From Pyrrhoderma lamaoense (taxonomy: Eukaryota > Basidiomycota > Agaricomycetes > Hymenochaetales > Hymenochaetaceae), in NCBI GenBank assembly GCA_002794735.1, contig NBAZ01000001.1, positions 2,542,001 through 2,606,000 of the forward strand: a DNA stretch of 64,000 nt, read 5' to 3'. Shown here piece by piece: positions 35,196 to 47,817 of this stretch (position 1 is the stretch's first letter; the number at the start of each line of letters is the position of its first letter). Position numbers and translations under genes: made by a program. Under the pieces are notes generated by a model. The model did no database searches, was not told the origin of the DNA, and saw only the letters and a program-made list of their open reading frames with translations.

Positions 35196-38100
35196 CTACC
35201 GGACAACTACAACCTCTCCTTCCCTTCTCTCACCTCCAAAGGACGGAGCAGAACCGGTAGGAACCAAAGGAGGCGGAGTCCCAAACCTAGCTCTATAATC
35301 CCTATTCACAGCGACTAACAACTCCCTGACGAGTTTCGCATGTCTTATCCTCTCCTCATACTCAACCTCCTCTCTACCCTTTCTCCTGATTCCACCTCTC
35401 ACACCCCAAGCTTCACCTTCACCTTCATCCTCACTCTCACTCTCAACATCATCGACGGAAGTAGCAGGAGCAGGTTCACGGTACCGATTCCTCGAATCAA
35501 GGTACATGCCAGACACACCATGAGCAAGCTCTTTCTCCTTTTCTTTTTCCTTCTCCTTCTCCCTACTACTTTTACTCCTGTCCTTAATAGATGATGCGTG
35601 TGGAGGAGGAGGTAAAGAACCAAGGTCGACGTCCAAATCTTTCGCTAAAGACCTTAACGAAGGAAGCCTCACGCCTCCTCTTTCTCTTATCCCCTCCCTT
35701 CCATCCATCCCTTCGTTGCCCCTAGAGCCCATGCGCATGCGCATTTCCTCGCCTTCTCGATCAGAAATATCACCCTCATCATGCATATCCTCCAGTTCGC
35801 CCTCATCATCCGAACTAGCCGAAAGAGGGCTCTTCACTCTCCTCTTCCTCCTCTCTCTCTCGCCCGGACCACGATACGAACCCGAAGACGAGGATGACAT
35901 ATACGAAGAAGAAGGTTCTCCATATTTATAACTATACCCATATCCACCTGCACGACTCGTCGAAGCAATGGAAGAAGGCAACGAAGACCGAGGACCACGC
36001 CGAGAACCAGAGCTTATTTTAGCACCATATCCCGAACCCGAGACTGATCCTGAGCTTGGAAGAGCAAGAGGTGCAAGCCTAAACTCCGCGTCTCCATCTT
36101 TCAAGAGTGGGTACATCTTTTTCCCTCCTCGCTTCCCTCACTCCTTCCTCTACCTCTCTTTCCACACTCACACTCACATCCACATCGCATCCTCATCCTC
36201 ATGATGCCTATCTCTACTCCTTCAGACCCTCTTTGCATTGAGTCAGAAACGAGTTTGTCCTCCTCATCCACTGACATTTCCACGTCTCCATCAACACTAA
36301 CTCTCTTCTTACTCGACGAGGTAACCGGTGCGAGAGGAGACGAAGTAGGAGCCAGACGAGCAGGCATCCCTCTTTCAATCTTCGGTCTCAACTTGGGCTC
36401 AACAGGTCCAGGCGGGGGTAGAACATGTCTCGTCCTCTCCCTCTCCACTTCTTGTCTTCCTTCTCCCTAACCTCCCGTTCTTTTCCTTCTCCATGTTCAC
36501 TTGCCGAGCTCTGACCAGGTACACTCTTCAAAGGCACAACAGTCCTTAACGTCCTAGCACCCGCATACTCATACGGACTCAACACAGGCTCGATCATCCC
36601 ACCTCCTCCACTTCCCAGACCACTACTACTACCACTGGATCCGATATCACTGAATCCTGCACTCCTAGCCAAGAAATCAAAGTTCGCGACAGACGCGGCA
36701 GCAGCAGGACTAAGCGTCACTCCTGGACCTTCTCTACCACCATGAGAGAACTCTGGTATATGAACCTGATGATGGCCACCCATGAGCGGACTAGGACTAG
36801 GACTCCTCGTCCTAATCCCACCCCCGCCGGACTTCCACTCGAAGACAACGAAAGTGGAGGTGTAGGTCTAGACGTGAACCCTCCTCTTCCACCCATCACA
36901 TTCATACCCATCGATGACGTAGGAGTGATAGATACGGGCGATAACGGTGGAGGTGGGTGCGTATCCGGAGGAGAAAGCGCGATAGTTTGTAAGTACGCAT
37001 TACTACTCGTGCTCCCACTTGTCCGTCTACTCGTAGATGCCGATCGGCCATGATGTGAGTGTGAATGTTCATCAAAACCAGGATACAAGCCTCCTCGAGG
37101 GGAAGATCCTTGTCCATGTCCGTGCCCGTGTCCATAAAGCCCATCAATAGAAGAGGCTGCTGACGGCGGAGAAGGCATCGACGACACAGAAGTCGTCCTC
37201 GTCCCAGCGTGATTTCCACCCAAGGGGCCTATACCAGGCATATTCGCCAACCCCAGCTGACTCAAGTCCAGCGCATCAAAGTACGTTGGAGATGACGATA
37301 AGTTACTACTACCGCCAAGACCACTATTGTGATGAGAGTGCGACCTTGGCCTACTCGAATGCTGATGCGAATATTCTTGGGGTGCTTGTTGATGGTACCT
37401 AGAAGGACTAATAATATCCTTCCCGAGAGTAAGCAGAAACTCGTTCACGGCCGCTAACTCTTCCGGGGACCTGATGTCCAACGAAATCTTCAACGGCTGG
37501 TGATTTTGCATTTGTTGTGCGATGCTGCTGCTGCGAGTGATGTTGAGACGATCCGTGGTGATGCGCTGAACCCAAGCCACTACCAAATCCTTGTTGGTGT
37601 GCATATACGAGATTCGAGAGACGTTCTGCCATGTCTGAACAGATAGAGACAACAACATATAAACGTTATTCGTCATTTCGAAGTTTGAGGGAGGTATTAA
37701 GAAGAGTGAGAGTGAGAGAGAGGTGTGTACAGGCAAGGGGAATATTGAGGTATGTATATGAAAAAAAAGAGATCGCAAGTCAGCGCTACTGTATTTCTCT
37801 CTTTCTTTTATACTTCATCACACCATTGCACAAATGATTTCAAAACACAGCAGAATGAGGAAAGAGACAGATCTCTTTGCATACACATATACACTTGTAT
37901 ACGCTTGAGTCCTCATCCTTTTCACGCGTGAAAAGGAGACATTGTAAAAAAAAAGAGAAGGACATCAATCTCGAGCGGTGCATGTAGAGGGAGAAAGGGG
38001 AGGGGAAGGAGACGAGTTTGACAGCGAGGAAGACGGAGAAGGCGAAAGTGGAGATAAACAAGAAGAGAAAAGGTACTGACGCGGATCATAGCTTGGTGTC

Positions 38101-39219
38101 ACTCTCCGTTTCTTCATATCCGTGAAGAAATCCTCAACGGAGTCTGCGTGACTTCGTTTCATTCCGATACCCACACCGAGAGAGGCAGGATCATCTTGAA
38201 GAACCTCCCATCCAGGGAGACTCTGTGAGTGGGAAGAAACAACATTTGTAGGTCGTAAGAATATACTCTCAGCACCTGAGAACGAGCCACGGTGTATACC
38301 AGCGGCTGCAGCTGCAGCTACAGCATGCGGATGTGTATATCCTAGTTCTGGTGATGGAGTAGGTAAAAGTCCCGTATCTAGCCCATCAAATAATAATAAT
38401 AATAATAATTAGCTCCCAATTCCTAATGCTACGTAATTTGCAATTGCAATAATAATAACAATTGAAACAAGAAAATACATAAAATGCAATACGAACCAGG
38501 AGTGCCCTGAGAGGAAACGGATTGGGCCTTTGGACGAGAAGCAGCAAAAAGGAGATCAGTAGCAGAGAGGCGACGATCATATACCAAATTTGGATTCGAA
38601 GACGGCGCGGCGGAGTCGGCTGCGCCTTGAACTCGATGGACATAGGTTGGGTCAGAAACGGTTATAGCCTTTGAATGCTTATGCTGAGCATGATGGGCTT
38701 CAGTGTGTATTTTCTCATGTTTCTTGAGGTCTTGGGGACGTTTGAATTTTTTATCACATACGTCACAGGCGTGAGGTTTAAGGGGGACGTGTACCCGAAG
38801 ATGGGAGGTGATATGATCACGCTTTGCGCATGAAGTCGAGCAGTCTTTCCACCTGCAAGTGAGAGTCAGGTTGTTTGTTGACTTTCTCCCAATGTGATCA
38901 TTGCAAAGATGGTTGTAGAGGGTCTCAGCATCAGAAAAGGCATCTGAACAGCCCGTCCAGAGACATTTGTGGGCAGGAGAGGGAGCCTGCTGTTGTTGCT
39001 GCTGTTGGCCCTCTCTGTCGATTTTTATTGAGTCGTCGTCGGGGACGGGTGACGGATGTTGTCGGTACTTGAATCCGCAGAGGAGGAGATATCCTCATCT
39101 GGCATGTTTAGCTGAGAGTTGTTGTAGGCGATGATATGAGCGAGACGGAGTTGGAGGTCTCTTAACGGGACGAGGAGTCTTCCTTCCTGATTAGTCCTCA
39201 ATCTATTTGTACCCATCAC
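35196..39219 (-). CDS. PACC: pH-response transcription factor PacC/Rim101
   Basis: About 1,150-1,250 residues are spread over a few exons, with one long intron of about 0.45 kb (37,635-38,079). Three C2H2 fingers lie near the N-terminus: [59 protein letters not shown]. They are followed by [10 protein letters not shown], the PacC/Rim101 signature. The factor is processed through the Pal/Rim pathway at alkaline pH, then binds GCCARG. Downstream blocks fit basidiomycete Pac[35 protein letters not shown] and [17 protein letters not shown] motif near 36,109 matches the YPxL/I PalA (Rim20) docking signal. The frame is broken about five times (near 39,058; 37,538; 36,795; 36,450; 36,117). Four equal one lost base; the CAG-repeat one equals one gained or two lost. 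The C-terminal third is Ser/Pro/Arg-rich, ending GEVVVVR. Confidence 0.9.
38391..38411. repeat. AAT trinucleotide repeat
   Basis: Seven tandem AAT units in an intron of the PacC gene, close to its 3' splice site. Confidence 0.8.
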
Positions 39220-39818
39220 ATCTAAATTACACTAGTCCGGGAGAGAGGCGTCAATGAGGGTCGAGCCAAGACTGTCTTGGCATTCCTTGGCAATCACCAC
39301 TTACTTGCTGACTCAATACAGGCGGACTTTGAATCTCGCATCTCTTGGCTTACAATTCTATTTGAATCCATTTGTATTTAGCACCGCCCCCCCTCCCGAG
39401 CACAAGAGCGCCGAGAGCGCCGAGTGAATGCTGAGAAGAGGCTTGTGCACACTTTCTTTCTTGGCTTGGCGCTCTTCAACGTCTTGTTTTGCAATTTCTC
39501 TTAGCCCCGATCTTGCTTATCTAATCTCCCCCGCCACTAGTCTCACCTTGGGTCCTCTTCCCATTTTTGTCCGTGGTAGCCCGCAGCATCCGTGGTAGTA
39601 TGACGTGCGACCGTCTGCCCCTAAAGAAGAAGTTGCCAACCTTTCTTTCCTTATCGCCCTCTTCTTCCACCGAAGATCATGAGATGCCTTCCTTGGCTAC
39701 CCCAGTCCTCCTTACTTAATTGTTTCCTTTTTCGTTCAGAAAATTATATTGCATTCATAATCTATCATCCCTCCCCCTCTCATCGTATAATGATATTCAT
39801 CATCATCACTCCCTAATT
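39220..39818 (-). promoter_or_regulatory. PacC promoter with seven PacC consensus sites
   Basis: The PacC binding core GCCAAG (or its complement CTTGGC) occurs at 39265-39270, 39276-39281, 39286-39291, 39344-39349, 39460-39465, 39465-39470 and 39692-39697. Two duplicated words are also present: GAGCGCCGA twice near 39,405-39,424 and TCCGTGGTAG at about 39,569 and 39,589. The region lies between the PacC start codon and the 3' end of the mL38 gene. Autoregulation is inferred. Confidence 0.6.
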
Positions 39819-41648
39819 CTAGTATTTGACGTACTTTCTTGTACTTTTCACCTCTGCATATGCATCTACTCGGGGTGGCATCCCATACACAGGTTCAGCT
39901 TGTTCTGTAGTAGATTATGTAATTGTCAGTCTCCAAGCCACAAAATAAACACACAAACAAACTTACTAAGAGTATGTCGATAGATGTCGCTAACACTCTC
40001 GTCCCATACCTCTCTCCACATGAACACTCCCCCACCATTGGTCGCATCAAGCCCGTATTGTTCGCAAAATTCTCTCAGGTTAAATCCGCGCCTTGTGTCC
40101 ACCCTTCCTTCTCCTTCATGGCTTCCCCCGATAAAGGGTGTGTACGCTTCAGAGGGAAGATCCTCCGCCGCATTCACATGAGGAAGTAAAAATAGGCAGT
40201 AACGATGATACGGTGATCCTTTCTGTGGGTGTGGAGGAACGTATTTCACAGGCGTAGGCCCTGTTAATTCCCCACTACTTTCAGCAGACAGCTTGATATT
40301 CGGTCTACAATTCCCCCCCATTTCATATTTATTGAGTTTATTTTTTTTTATTTGCCAATTAGTAAACTGCATATTCATAAATCAAGACGGAGAAAGAATA
40401 CACATACACCATCCAATGTAGATATGAAGTAAATGATTGGTTCTCTGGATCCGGGACATCGGGATCAAGCATAACCAGCGTGTAACGCCTCTCTTCAGGG
40501 TGGAACACGGTCGTATACATCTTCGGCGGGCGTCTCGTCTAAGTATAATGTTCAGTTATATGTATAACAAGGTATATAGATGTGAGAGATGGGTTGCTAA
40601 CCTGTTCAGGAGCAAGATAAACACCAGGTTCAACGGGTTGGTACTTTCTTCGTGTCCTCGTTCGGAGGTACGTACTAGCAGGCGGAGGCTCTGGGAATGA
40701 CAGGCGTACGTCAATGGAAGGATGTATGGCAGGAAGTACATCCGGAACAACGTTCATTTGATAGATACGTTCCATCTGGAGTTACATATGGCATATTGAT
40801 GAATCCATTTGATCAAACCATTGATTAACGGTTGCTGGAAACAAGCAAAAACAAATAGGTTATACTCACCAGAAGATCCAAATCTCCATACTTCCTCCAT
40901 TTCTGCTCGACAAGATGTCGGTGTACGGGCTTCTTCATGTCCACTTTAAATTTCCAAGATATAAAGAAGATTACATTATAGTTCATCAGCAAATGACATG
41001 ACATCTAATTAGGATACCAACAACAGCGGCTCAAAAGAAAAAAAAAGGTAACGTACCCATCCCATTAGCAACAGCCCACCTAACCTGAGGCAAATTAATC
41101 TCACTCTGAATCTCCAACACCTTCTCCTTTTTCCTCAACGCTTTCAACTCCGCCTCTACTTCACTAGCCCCACCGTTCCCCTCCAAACGCTTCATCTCCT
41201 CCCTAACATCTCCAGTTCACCTTTCACCTTCTTCGAATCCTCAAAGATCACCTTGAGCGCTTCGTCATACACAGGTAACTCGCCTACGCCCACGGGCCTG
41301 TTCCATTTCTTGGGAGAAGATAGGGAGATGGAAGGTCGGCGTCTGAAAGCTGTTGCGCCCGAACGCGAACGTGAAGAACTACCCATCTTCTCTGCCGTCT
41401 TGTTCCCCGTTTCGGAGGTGGTGGAGGAAGTAGAAGAAGCAGACGAAGAGGAGGGTTTCTTCGGGTTGGTGGAGAACTAGATGTAGCAGGAGCAGGAGCG
41501 GAGTTGAAGTAGCGGGCGCAGAAGAGTTACTGGTAGTTTCCGTAGCACTTGTCCCATTCCAACGCATCATCACCAAGTTCCCAGAAGCAGCACGTCTCTG
41601 AGCAAGTGCAAGCGCACGAGACGCAGTAGTCCTCGTATTCCCTAACAT
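39819..41648 (-). CDS. MRPL35: Mitochondrial large-subunit ribosomal protein mL38 (MRPL35), PEBP fold
   Basis: Multi-exon gene, about 400 residues. The N-terminus (MLGNTRTTASRALALAQRRA) looks like a mitochondrial presequence. Family blocks are KKWNRPVGVGELPVYDEAL, an alpha-helical EVEAELKALRKKEKVLEIQ segment, VRWAVANGMVDMKKPVHRH, KWRKYGDLDLLMERI, and a PEBP-like domain (YTLVMLDPDVPDPE, SYLHWMVPNIKLS, YHRYCLFLLP, REFCEQYGLDATNGGGVFMW). The last exon ends RHTLKQAEPVYGMPPRVDAY and has its stop at 39819. It is a structural protein of the mitoribosome. Three single-base losses break the first exon: near 41,498 and 41,458 in Pro/Ser-rich coding, and near 41,215 where KGELE should join DVREEMKRLE. 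It lies downstream of TAF1 on the same strand. Confidence 0.9.
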
Positions 41649-42354
41649 CCTTTCCTTCTTCTACTTTTTTTTATTCTATTCTTTCTGCTAAGAGAGAAAG
41701 GAGAGATGCGGTAGCAAGGGTCTTGCCGTCTAGTAACTTTTAGATCCCGTTCGTGAATAACTAAAACGTTAGCAAGAAAGGAGAAAAGGAGGTAGCTAGT
41801 AACAGCAATGCACGAGTAGCCGTGCGTAGTATTCGGCTTCAAGGCAGTCCCAATGCCTAGTACTTTACTACTTAGCACCCGCTACAGGGAAACGGGAAGG
41901 AAAAAAGTCGTAGACGGACGGATAATAATAGATTTGCACACGTGACGGTTTTTTGGGCGTGACAGCTAAATTGGACTTCCTTTCGGTGAAATTTCTGTTA
42001 TTTTCATTTGATTCCTACTAGAAAAAGTATTAAATTTGAGTACATAACCATTGATTTCTTAGCTTTGATTTCTAAGGTTTTTGGATATATTCTTGTTTGA
42101 TGTCTAAAGGTAGATAAGTGTAGCTAGTAGTGTGTTTATAGGGGAAGGGACTAGTTGTTGTAACATGAAAATAATAATAAAAATGGGTTTAGAATCTTGT
42201 AACAAATGCAAACCTCGCAACTAGTTAATAGCAGTCATGAGTAATGCCAAGTAGTAAGAGAAAATGCGAGGTTAGAGAGAGTAATAAGACGAAAAACACA
42301 GCACATAGCACAAAGAACACAGGGGAAAAATGATAATAACATCTGACAAACAAA
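41649..42354. other. Intergenic, mL38 promoter and TAF1 3' flank
   Basis: About 700 bp between tandem minus-strand genes. The mL38 side is A/T-mixed. The middle (41,980-42,190) is AT-rich with ATAATAATAATAA. No gene is seen. Confidence 0.4.
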
Positions 42355-45300
42355 CTAATTCTTTCCTAACTTCAACTTCACCTTTGTCTGTTGCCTCTGC
42401 AACATTCCACCAGGTGCGCCATCCTCACCATCAACTTCCATAGCCGTAACAGGTGGGCTAGTAGCCAACGGAGAAGACACAAACGACCCTTGAGATCGTG
42501 CAAATATATTACCACTATTGCTACCCCCTGGTGCTCCGGTGTTAAGTGTTAAGGGTGAACCAACAGAGGTACTACTGGGAAGACCAAAGGGCGCACCGAC
42601 TCCCCCGCTCATACCAGGTGGACTAGCCGCAGAAGGAGTAGCATTGATGGGTGGAGCACCCGAATTGAACTCTGCCCATCGTGGACACTTCCTGTTCGTC
42701 TCTACAAAGCAAAGAACCAATTGTCAATTTCCATCCATATACCAGATTAGACGTAGTAGGAAGAGAAAAGAGAATTCAATACGTACTCATATGCCCCATC
42801 TGTCCACAATGACCGCACCTCCTTGTCGTATCTGGTTTCACAGGTCTGTTCAACATCAACGGCGTTCCACCCTCTTTCGTAATCTTCGCATTCTTCCTAT
42901 GCAACCTCCTCTCCTGGTTTTTCTTCATCCTAGCAATCTCCTCCTCCAACCTCTTCCTCGCACGCTTATCCTTCTCTTCATCTCCAGTAGGCGCTAACAT
43001 GTCAGCCGTAGCGCTCTCCTCCTCGATGATCTGTCGTCTGTGGATATAAGCCCGGATCACAGCAGGGTCACGAACGATCTCGACTTCCCACTCCCCATCC
43101 ACGAAGCGCTTGATACGTAACACACGGTGACTCGACTCAGGTCCCAGACTAGACTCGCGCTCCAATGAGGATGCTCGACTCTGTGAAGGAGATCTGGGGG
43201 TTGCAGATGTACTCAGGCCAGCGAACATAGCAACATTAGGTGGGCCCTCAAGGTCTTCTAATTTGGGCTTCTGACGTCCGTGCTGTTGCATCTGTTGTTG
43301 TTGTTTATGTGCAGAGTGCCGGGCTTCGTCCTCCGCTGTGAGCTGCGGCTCATCCTTCCTGCTCAATGATTTGTGTTGAGCCTTCCAAATCCTCTCAATT
43401 TCAGATTTATAGACGTTTTGCTGTTCAGCGACGTTGTACCTATGTGCTGACTTGGGGCGACTCTCTATTTCAGCTATATTAAGTGTTAATTCTTAGCATA
43501 TACACTTCTTGAATGTAATGCGGTGAAAACATACCCATTTTCTGTTCGTAATCCTCTCCTGCGCGAACGAAAATATCTTTCATTGAGACACGAACAAAAC
43601 TGAACGCTTCTCCCCGACCAGTTGGATCACCTTCTCCATGCAGCCTAAGCATAGCCTTTGCTTGAGTCGCCTGCAAGAAGTTCTTCGTCGTTATCCAAGG
43701 TGCCAACTGTTGCTCAATAGACAATTTTGACTCGTCTTCGTCTTTCGTTGTCTCTGCACCTCCGTAACCAGCATCTTGGAGATGCCTCATCCCAACTTGC
43801 ATACTCTCGGAAAGTACAACCTGTTCTGGTGTAACCATCTTGAGCATATCAGCGTCAGAGGTATCGAGACAAAGTCTTTCAGCCTCCAAAACCCTTGATG
43901 TGGTCCACGACGATGGTATTCCATGAATTCCTGTTTCAAAAGAGAGTATTAGAAAACAAGTTGAGTGGGTTGAGTCACCTATCCTTACCTTTAACCTTTG
44001 TCTCATCTGAAGCTCATTCTGATCGGGAAAGTATTTCATAAGACGCGAGATTTTCAACCGTTCTCCTTGACTCTTCCTTAGCAGCTTAAACGCGATAACC
44101 TGTAGCCTATTCTTTACAGTTGTCGTTATCTTCTCGAATGGGGCCCAGGTACTTCAGTGACAGGATAAGTCTGCCCAACAACAAAAAGCGTTTTGATTTC
44201 TCGAATATAATACCTGGCCTCTCCCTTTATTGTACTCCTTATCACGAGAAAGTCTGTCGAGTAAGGCTTCTGCCGGAATAATGGTGCACGTATCAAGTTG
44301 TTGTAGAGAGCTTGGATTGTCTGCCCTGGATCGACATATCCGAACTTCATGAATGGGGATTCATCACCAGGTTCGAGCACGAAGGGCTCTCCAAGTTCAG
44401 CCTTGGGTATATAATCATCTTTTTCGTCCTTCTTACGATAATAGTTGACAAGAACGTTGCCCATACCAAAGTTTGAGATAATCGTGGGATGTTCCTCCTA
44501 TAGGTATATTATGAAAGTATATATTAGTGATTTAGAAAACTGAGCAGATATTATATAAGTACGTACTGAGAACTCCCATAGAATGAAATTGCTTGTATCT
44601 TTAAGTGATAAGTCACTAGTTCGCCGAAGCCCTTCTCCAACGTCTCCTCCCTTTCCAATCTTTCGACCAGCTTTGTCTTTCTTCTTCTTCGCGGTTCGTA
44701 CCTTACTGAAGCGAAGTTCCATATTTGAAGGGAATTGTAAAGCAGGCCGGTGGAAGGAACGGGCTTCTTGCTTAGAAAGCCTTGTTTTGTACTGGAAACA
44801 AAATATTAGTTTGTTTGTCGTTGAGTGGCCAAATGGACTCACGAATGGAAGTTGCAGCTTCTGAGCTGGATAAGCGTGCTGAACGACCAGTTGACCAAAC
44901 GTCTGGCGCACACGATGCCTACCTCCATCTTTCGACGTCTCGTAATATTGATCATTCGATAGATTGAACCGATCGCGAGGTTGTCCCGCATCCAGCCTAT
45001 TCCGCTTCCGTGGCCTCACTTCTACATTTCTATCTTCGGAGCTTTCCTCGTCTTTATTAATCTCAAGTTGGGTGAAGTCCCTGAATGGAGTCTTATGGTC
45101 CCAAATGATACTTTGCGTCCAAGTACCTTCCTCCAAGGCATGATTCATGGCAACTGTCGCCATTTCTGCAGGTTTGGATGGACGGTCTTGTTGCATGTGT
45201 GACGGCTCTTGAATTATTTGATCCTCCCAGTTTGAGAGCAAAATGAGATCGAAAGAACGGTCCCGCAGAGACAGTGTTATACGCTCATTTGACTTCTCCA

Positions 45301-46093
45301 GGTCCTAGAATGGAAGTAATTAGAATTCTACTACTTGAATACGGTGAACATAACTCACCTGAAGAGCTTTCACCAAGTCTTCCTCTACACTGCCTGCTGC
45401 CACCTCTTCTTCTACTCGCCTATTTTCAACCTGTCGTTTTGCAGCTCCAGCAACAGCCTTTAGATACCCTTTTGGTACCTCTTTTTTTCTCGGGTTGACA
45501 GTTTCGACTATACACAAGAACATTGGTTACTCAAGAGTTAGTACATGGAGTGAGTGCTCACCAGTTAAAGGCCGTTTACTGGTTCGTGGCCTAGGAACCA
45601 CTCGTCCCTTGAACAGCTCCGTGAAGTCAAGTACTTTTCCCTTCTCAAAGGCGGGGAACCGTTCATATACGGTCTTAGGTCTTTCAACAAGCTTTCTGAC
45701 TATTCTCGTCTTCCTCTTTTTTGTTCTAAAAGCTACAGGAGAAAGTGCTTCGGACTTGACAGGCACTTCATCTTCGTCTTCAAATGTCTCCGCCTCTAGT
45801 TCTCTGTTCACTTCATCCTCCCAATCTTCTCCTTCATCAGCACCAATTACATCATCATCATCATCCCATTTATCGTTGTATATTTGTTTAGAGTTTAAGG
45901 AAGGTATTCCAGTTATGCCTAGTTTATTTGAAAGGTTCTGGCCAGTGGGCAGTTGCAGGCTTGTGAGGACATGATCAATCGAGAAACCAGTGAGTGCATT
46001 GACGACGGAACTCTCATCCTATCAATATAGTATAAGTATAATCTAGAGTGAGTGTTTCATAAGAGGATGAATAATGCGCACCTGTGCAGACAT
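42355..46093 (-). CDS. TAF1: TFIID subunit TAF1 (TAF111/145-type)
   Basis: About 1,080 residues in roughly eight exons. The first exon encodes only MSAQ, then DESSVVNALTGFSIDHVL. An acidic region (KWDDDDDVIGADEGEDWEDE) resembles the TBP-inhibitory segment. The central DUF3591 domain contains HMQQDRPSKPAEMA, FNLSNDQYYE, RPALQFPSNMELRFSK, LKDTSNFILWEFSEEHPTI, GMGNVLVNYYRKKDEKD, LEPGDESPFMKFGYVDPGQ and APLFRQKPYSTDFLVIRS. A zinc knuckle follows (RRCGHCGQMGHM then ETNRKCPRW), then a Ser/Gly/Pro-rich tail. Bromodomains are absent, as usual in fungi. It is the scaffold of TFIID. Two single-base losses are inferred: near 44,135 (PGPHSR to ITTTVKNRLQVIAFK) and near 43,890 (QGFWRLK to LDTSDADMLKMVTPEQ). 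The start shares a 211-bp divergent promoter with UTP11. Confidence 0.93.
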
Positions 46094-46304
46094 AGGAAAC
46101 AGTACCAGTACTAATGGATGGTAGAAACTAGATTTAAGCGCTAACTTGACGCAACATGTAACACGGGGATTCGTCGATCACATATATCCAAATAAGGAAG
46201 TAGACCCTGTGCGTAAATCTTCAAGGTTTAACTCAGGCTTGAACTTTTTGGATACATATCTCATTATCGACTTTGCTTTTGAATATTGATTAGAGGAAGT
46301 CGGG
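46094..46304. promoter_or_regulatory. 211-bp divergent promoter TAF1/UTP11
   Basis: The start codons of TAF1 (-) and UTP11 (+) are separated by only 211 bp, so core promoter elements must be shared. No strong known motif was noticed. Confidence 0.5.
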
Positions 46305-47535
46305 ATGCCACTCAAAAACGCTCTGCACAGAAGGAGCCACAAGGAACGCTCTCAACTCTCTCACAGAGCCAAGTACGGGGTACTCGAAAAACATAAGGAC
46401 TATGTTCTACGTGCTCGAGACTACCACTCAAAACAGGATCGTATACAAAGACTACGACAGAAGGCTGCGGATAGAAACAAAGATGAATTTTACTTCGCTA
46501 TGAATAATCAGAGAACTCGTGTATGTTATCTTGACCAAATTTTTGCTGAGACACAGAAATGGTAATACCTTCATACGTAGGGAGGTATACACATCCAAGA
46601 TAGAGGGAATACTTCACTACCGCTAGACATGGTGAAGGTACTGAAAACTCAGGATGAAAACTACATTCGAACTATGCGTGCTGCAGGACAAAAGGTGAGA
46701 GGCTTATATATGATCTATACTTATTAAACTAAGCCTTGTCTTAGAAAATTGAGAAGCTCAAAGCTCAAATCACAATGTTAGCTGACCTTATAGCACCCCA
46801 TCTTTCTAAAGGGGCTGATGTTGATGGTGCGCTCGAAGGTGGACTTGAGGATGGAGAGCTCGATATATTGAGAGAAGCTGGAATTATCTCGGGAAAGTTC
46901 TCAGGACGAGCTCCAAAAAGGTCAACAAAACATATTGTATTCGTTGACAATGAATCAGAAGGTTTGTTCTACCTTTACTATTGTATCATGTTTTTTGCTC
47001 ACGTACCATTTTGGTAGCCCGAAGCTATGCATCTAATAGTAAGCAACAGAGCTCAAGCCTTAAGGAAGAAGCAGAAGTCAGCGCGGACCTCGATCTTGGA
47101 TGGGAGAAGGCTTCTGTATCAAGTAAGAAAAGGGATACTCCTGTGGAAGAAGATAAGGATATTGTAGAAGATCGGGAAAAGGCTGCTAAAGTATGTATAT
47201 ACGACTACAAGATGAAACAAGAATCTCCTTCTGACTTTCTACGGAAATAGAAACATCGGACCCGGTTACTTAAAGAACTTTCAGCTCGGTTACGCAGAGA
47301 CAAACAGCTTCGATATGCAGAACAAGAATTAGCAGTGCAACGCTCTCTTATGGGGAAGGGTCGGAGTAAAAAATTGAGTGGACTTGAAAAAGTTGAAGGT
47401 GAAGATAGTGAAGATGAGCTGAACGAGGATGAAATAGACTCGATGAAGATAAAAAAATCGGACATGATTGCCGCAAAGAAGGACAAGGTGTACAAACCTC
47501 GAGTCTACAAATGGAGATTCGAAAGGAAAAAGTAA
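46305..47535 (+). CDS. UTP11: U3 snoRNP / SSU processome protein UTP11
   Basis: Five exons with clean phases; the first intron is 46,522-46,578 and later ones lie near 46,696, 46,961 and 47,190. The start [17 protein letters not shown] and the blocks [68 protein letters not shown] and the ending [13 protein letters not shown] are diagnostic of Utp11. It acts in the nucleolus in 18S rRNA processing as part of the small-subunit processome. The middle has an acidic and Lys-rich insertion ([15 protein letters not shown]). No frame errors were seen. Confidence 0.93.
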
Positions 47536-47817
47536 CGTCTATTTTTATCTAGACTGTGTGTATGTATAGATACGTTAAGAGTAATTTATTTTCTACATGT
47601 AGTAGCCTAATACTAGTAATAGATACCTAACTAGTGCAAGTCAAGCGCAGCGAATTTTTAAAGCTCCGTCTTCCATCGGCTGACGTCATCGAAATCCCTG
47701 TCTCCATTACTGATCATATGCTATGCATGTGGTCAAAGTTAGCACCTGAACTAGTTCTAACCACCCTTCGGAGGGCCGAAAGCCGCAACTTAATCATTAT
47801 CTCTTTCTCTGACAATC

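Noticed and set aside
34850..35206. 118-codon frame after PacC
   Set aside because: It overlaps the PacC stop and 3' flank; membrane-like composition comes from AT-rich sequence.
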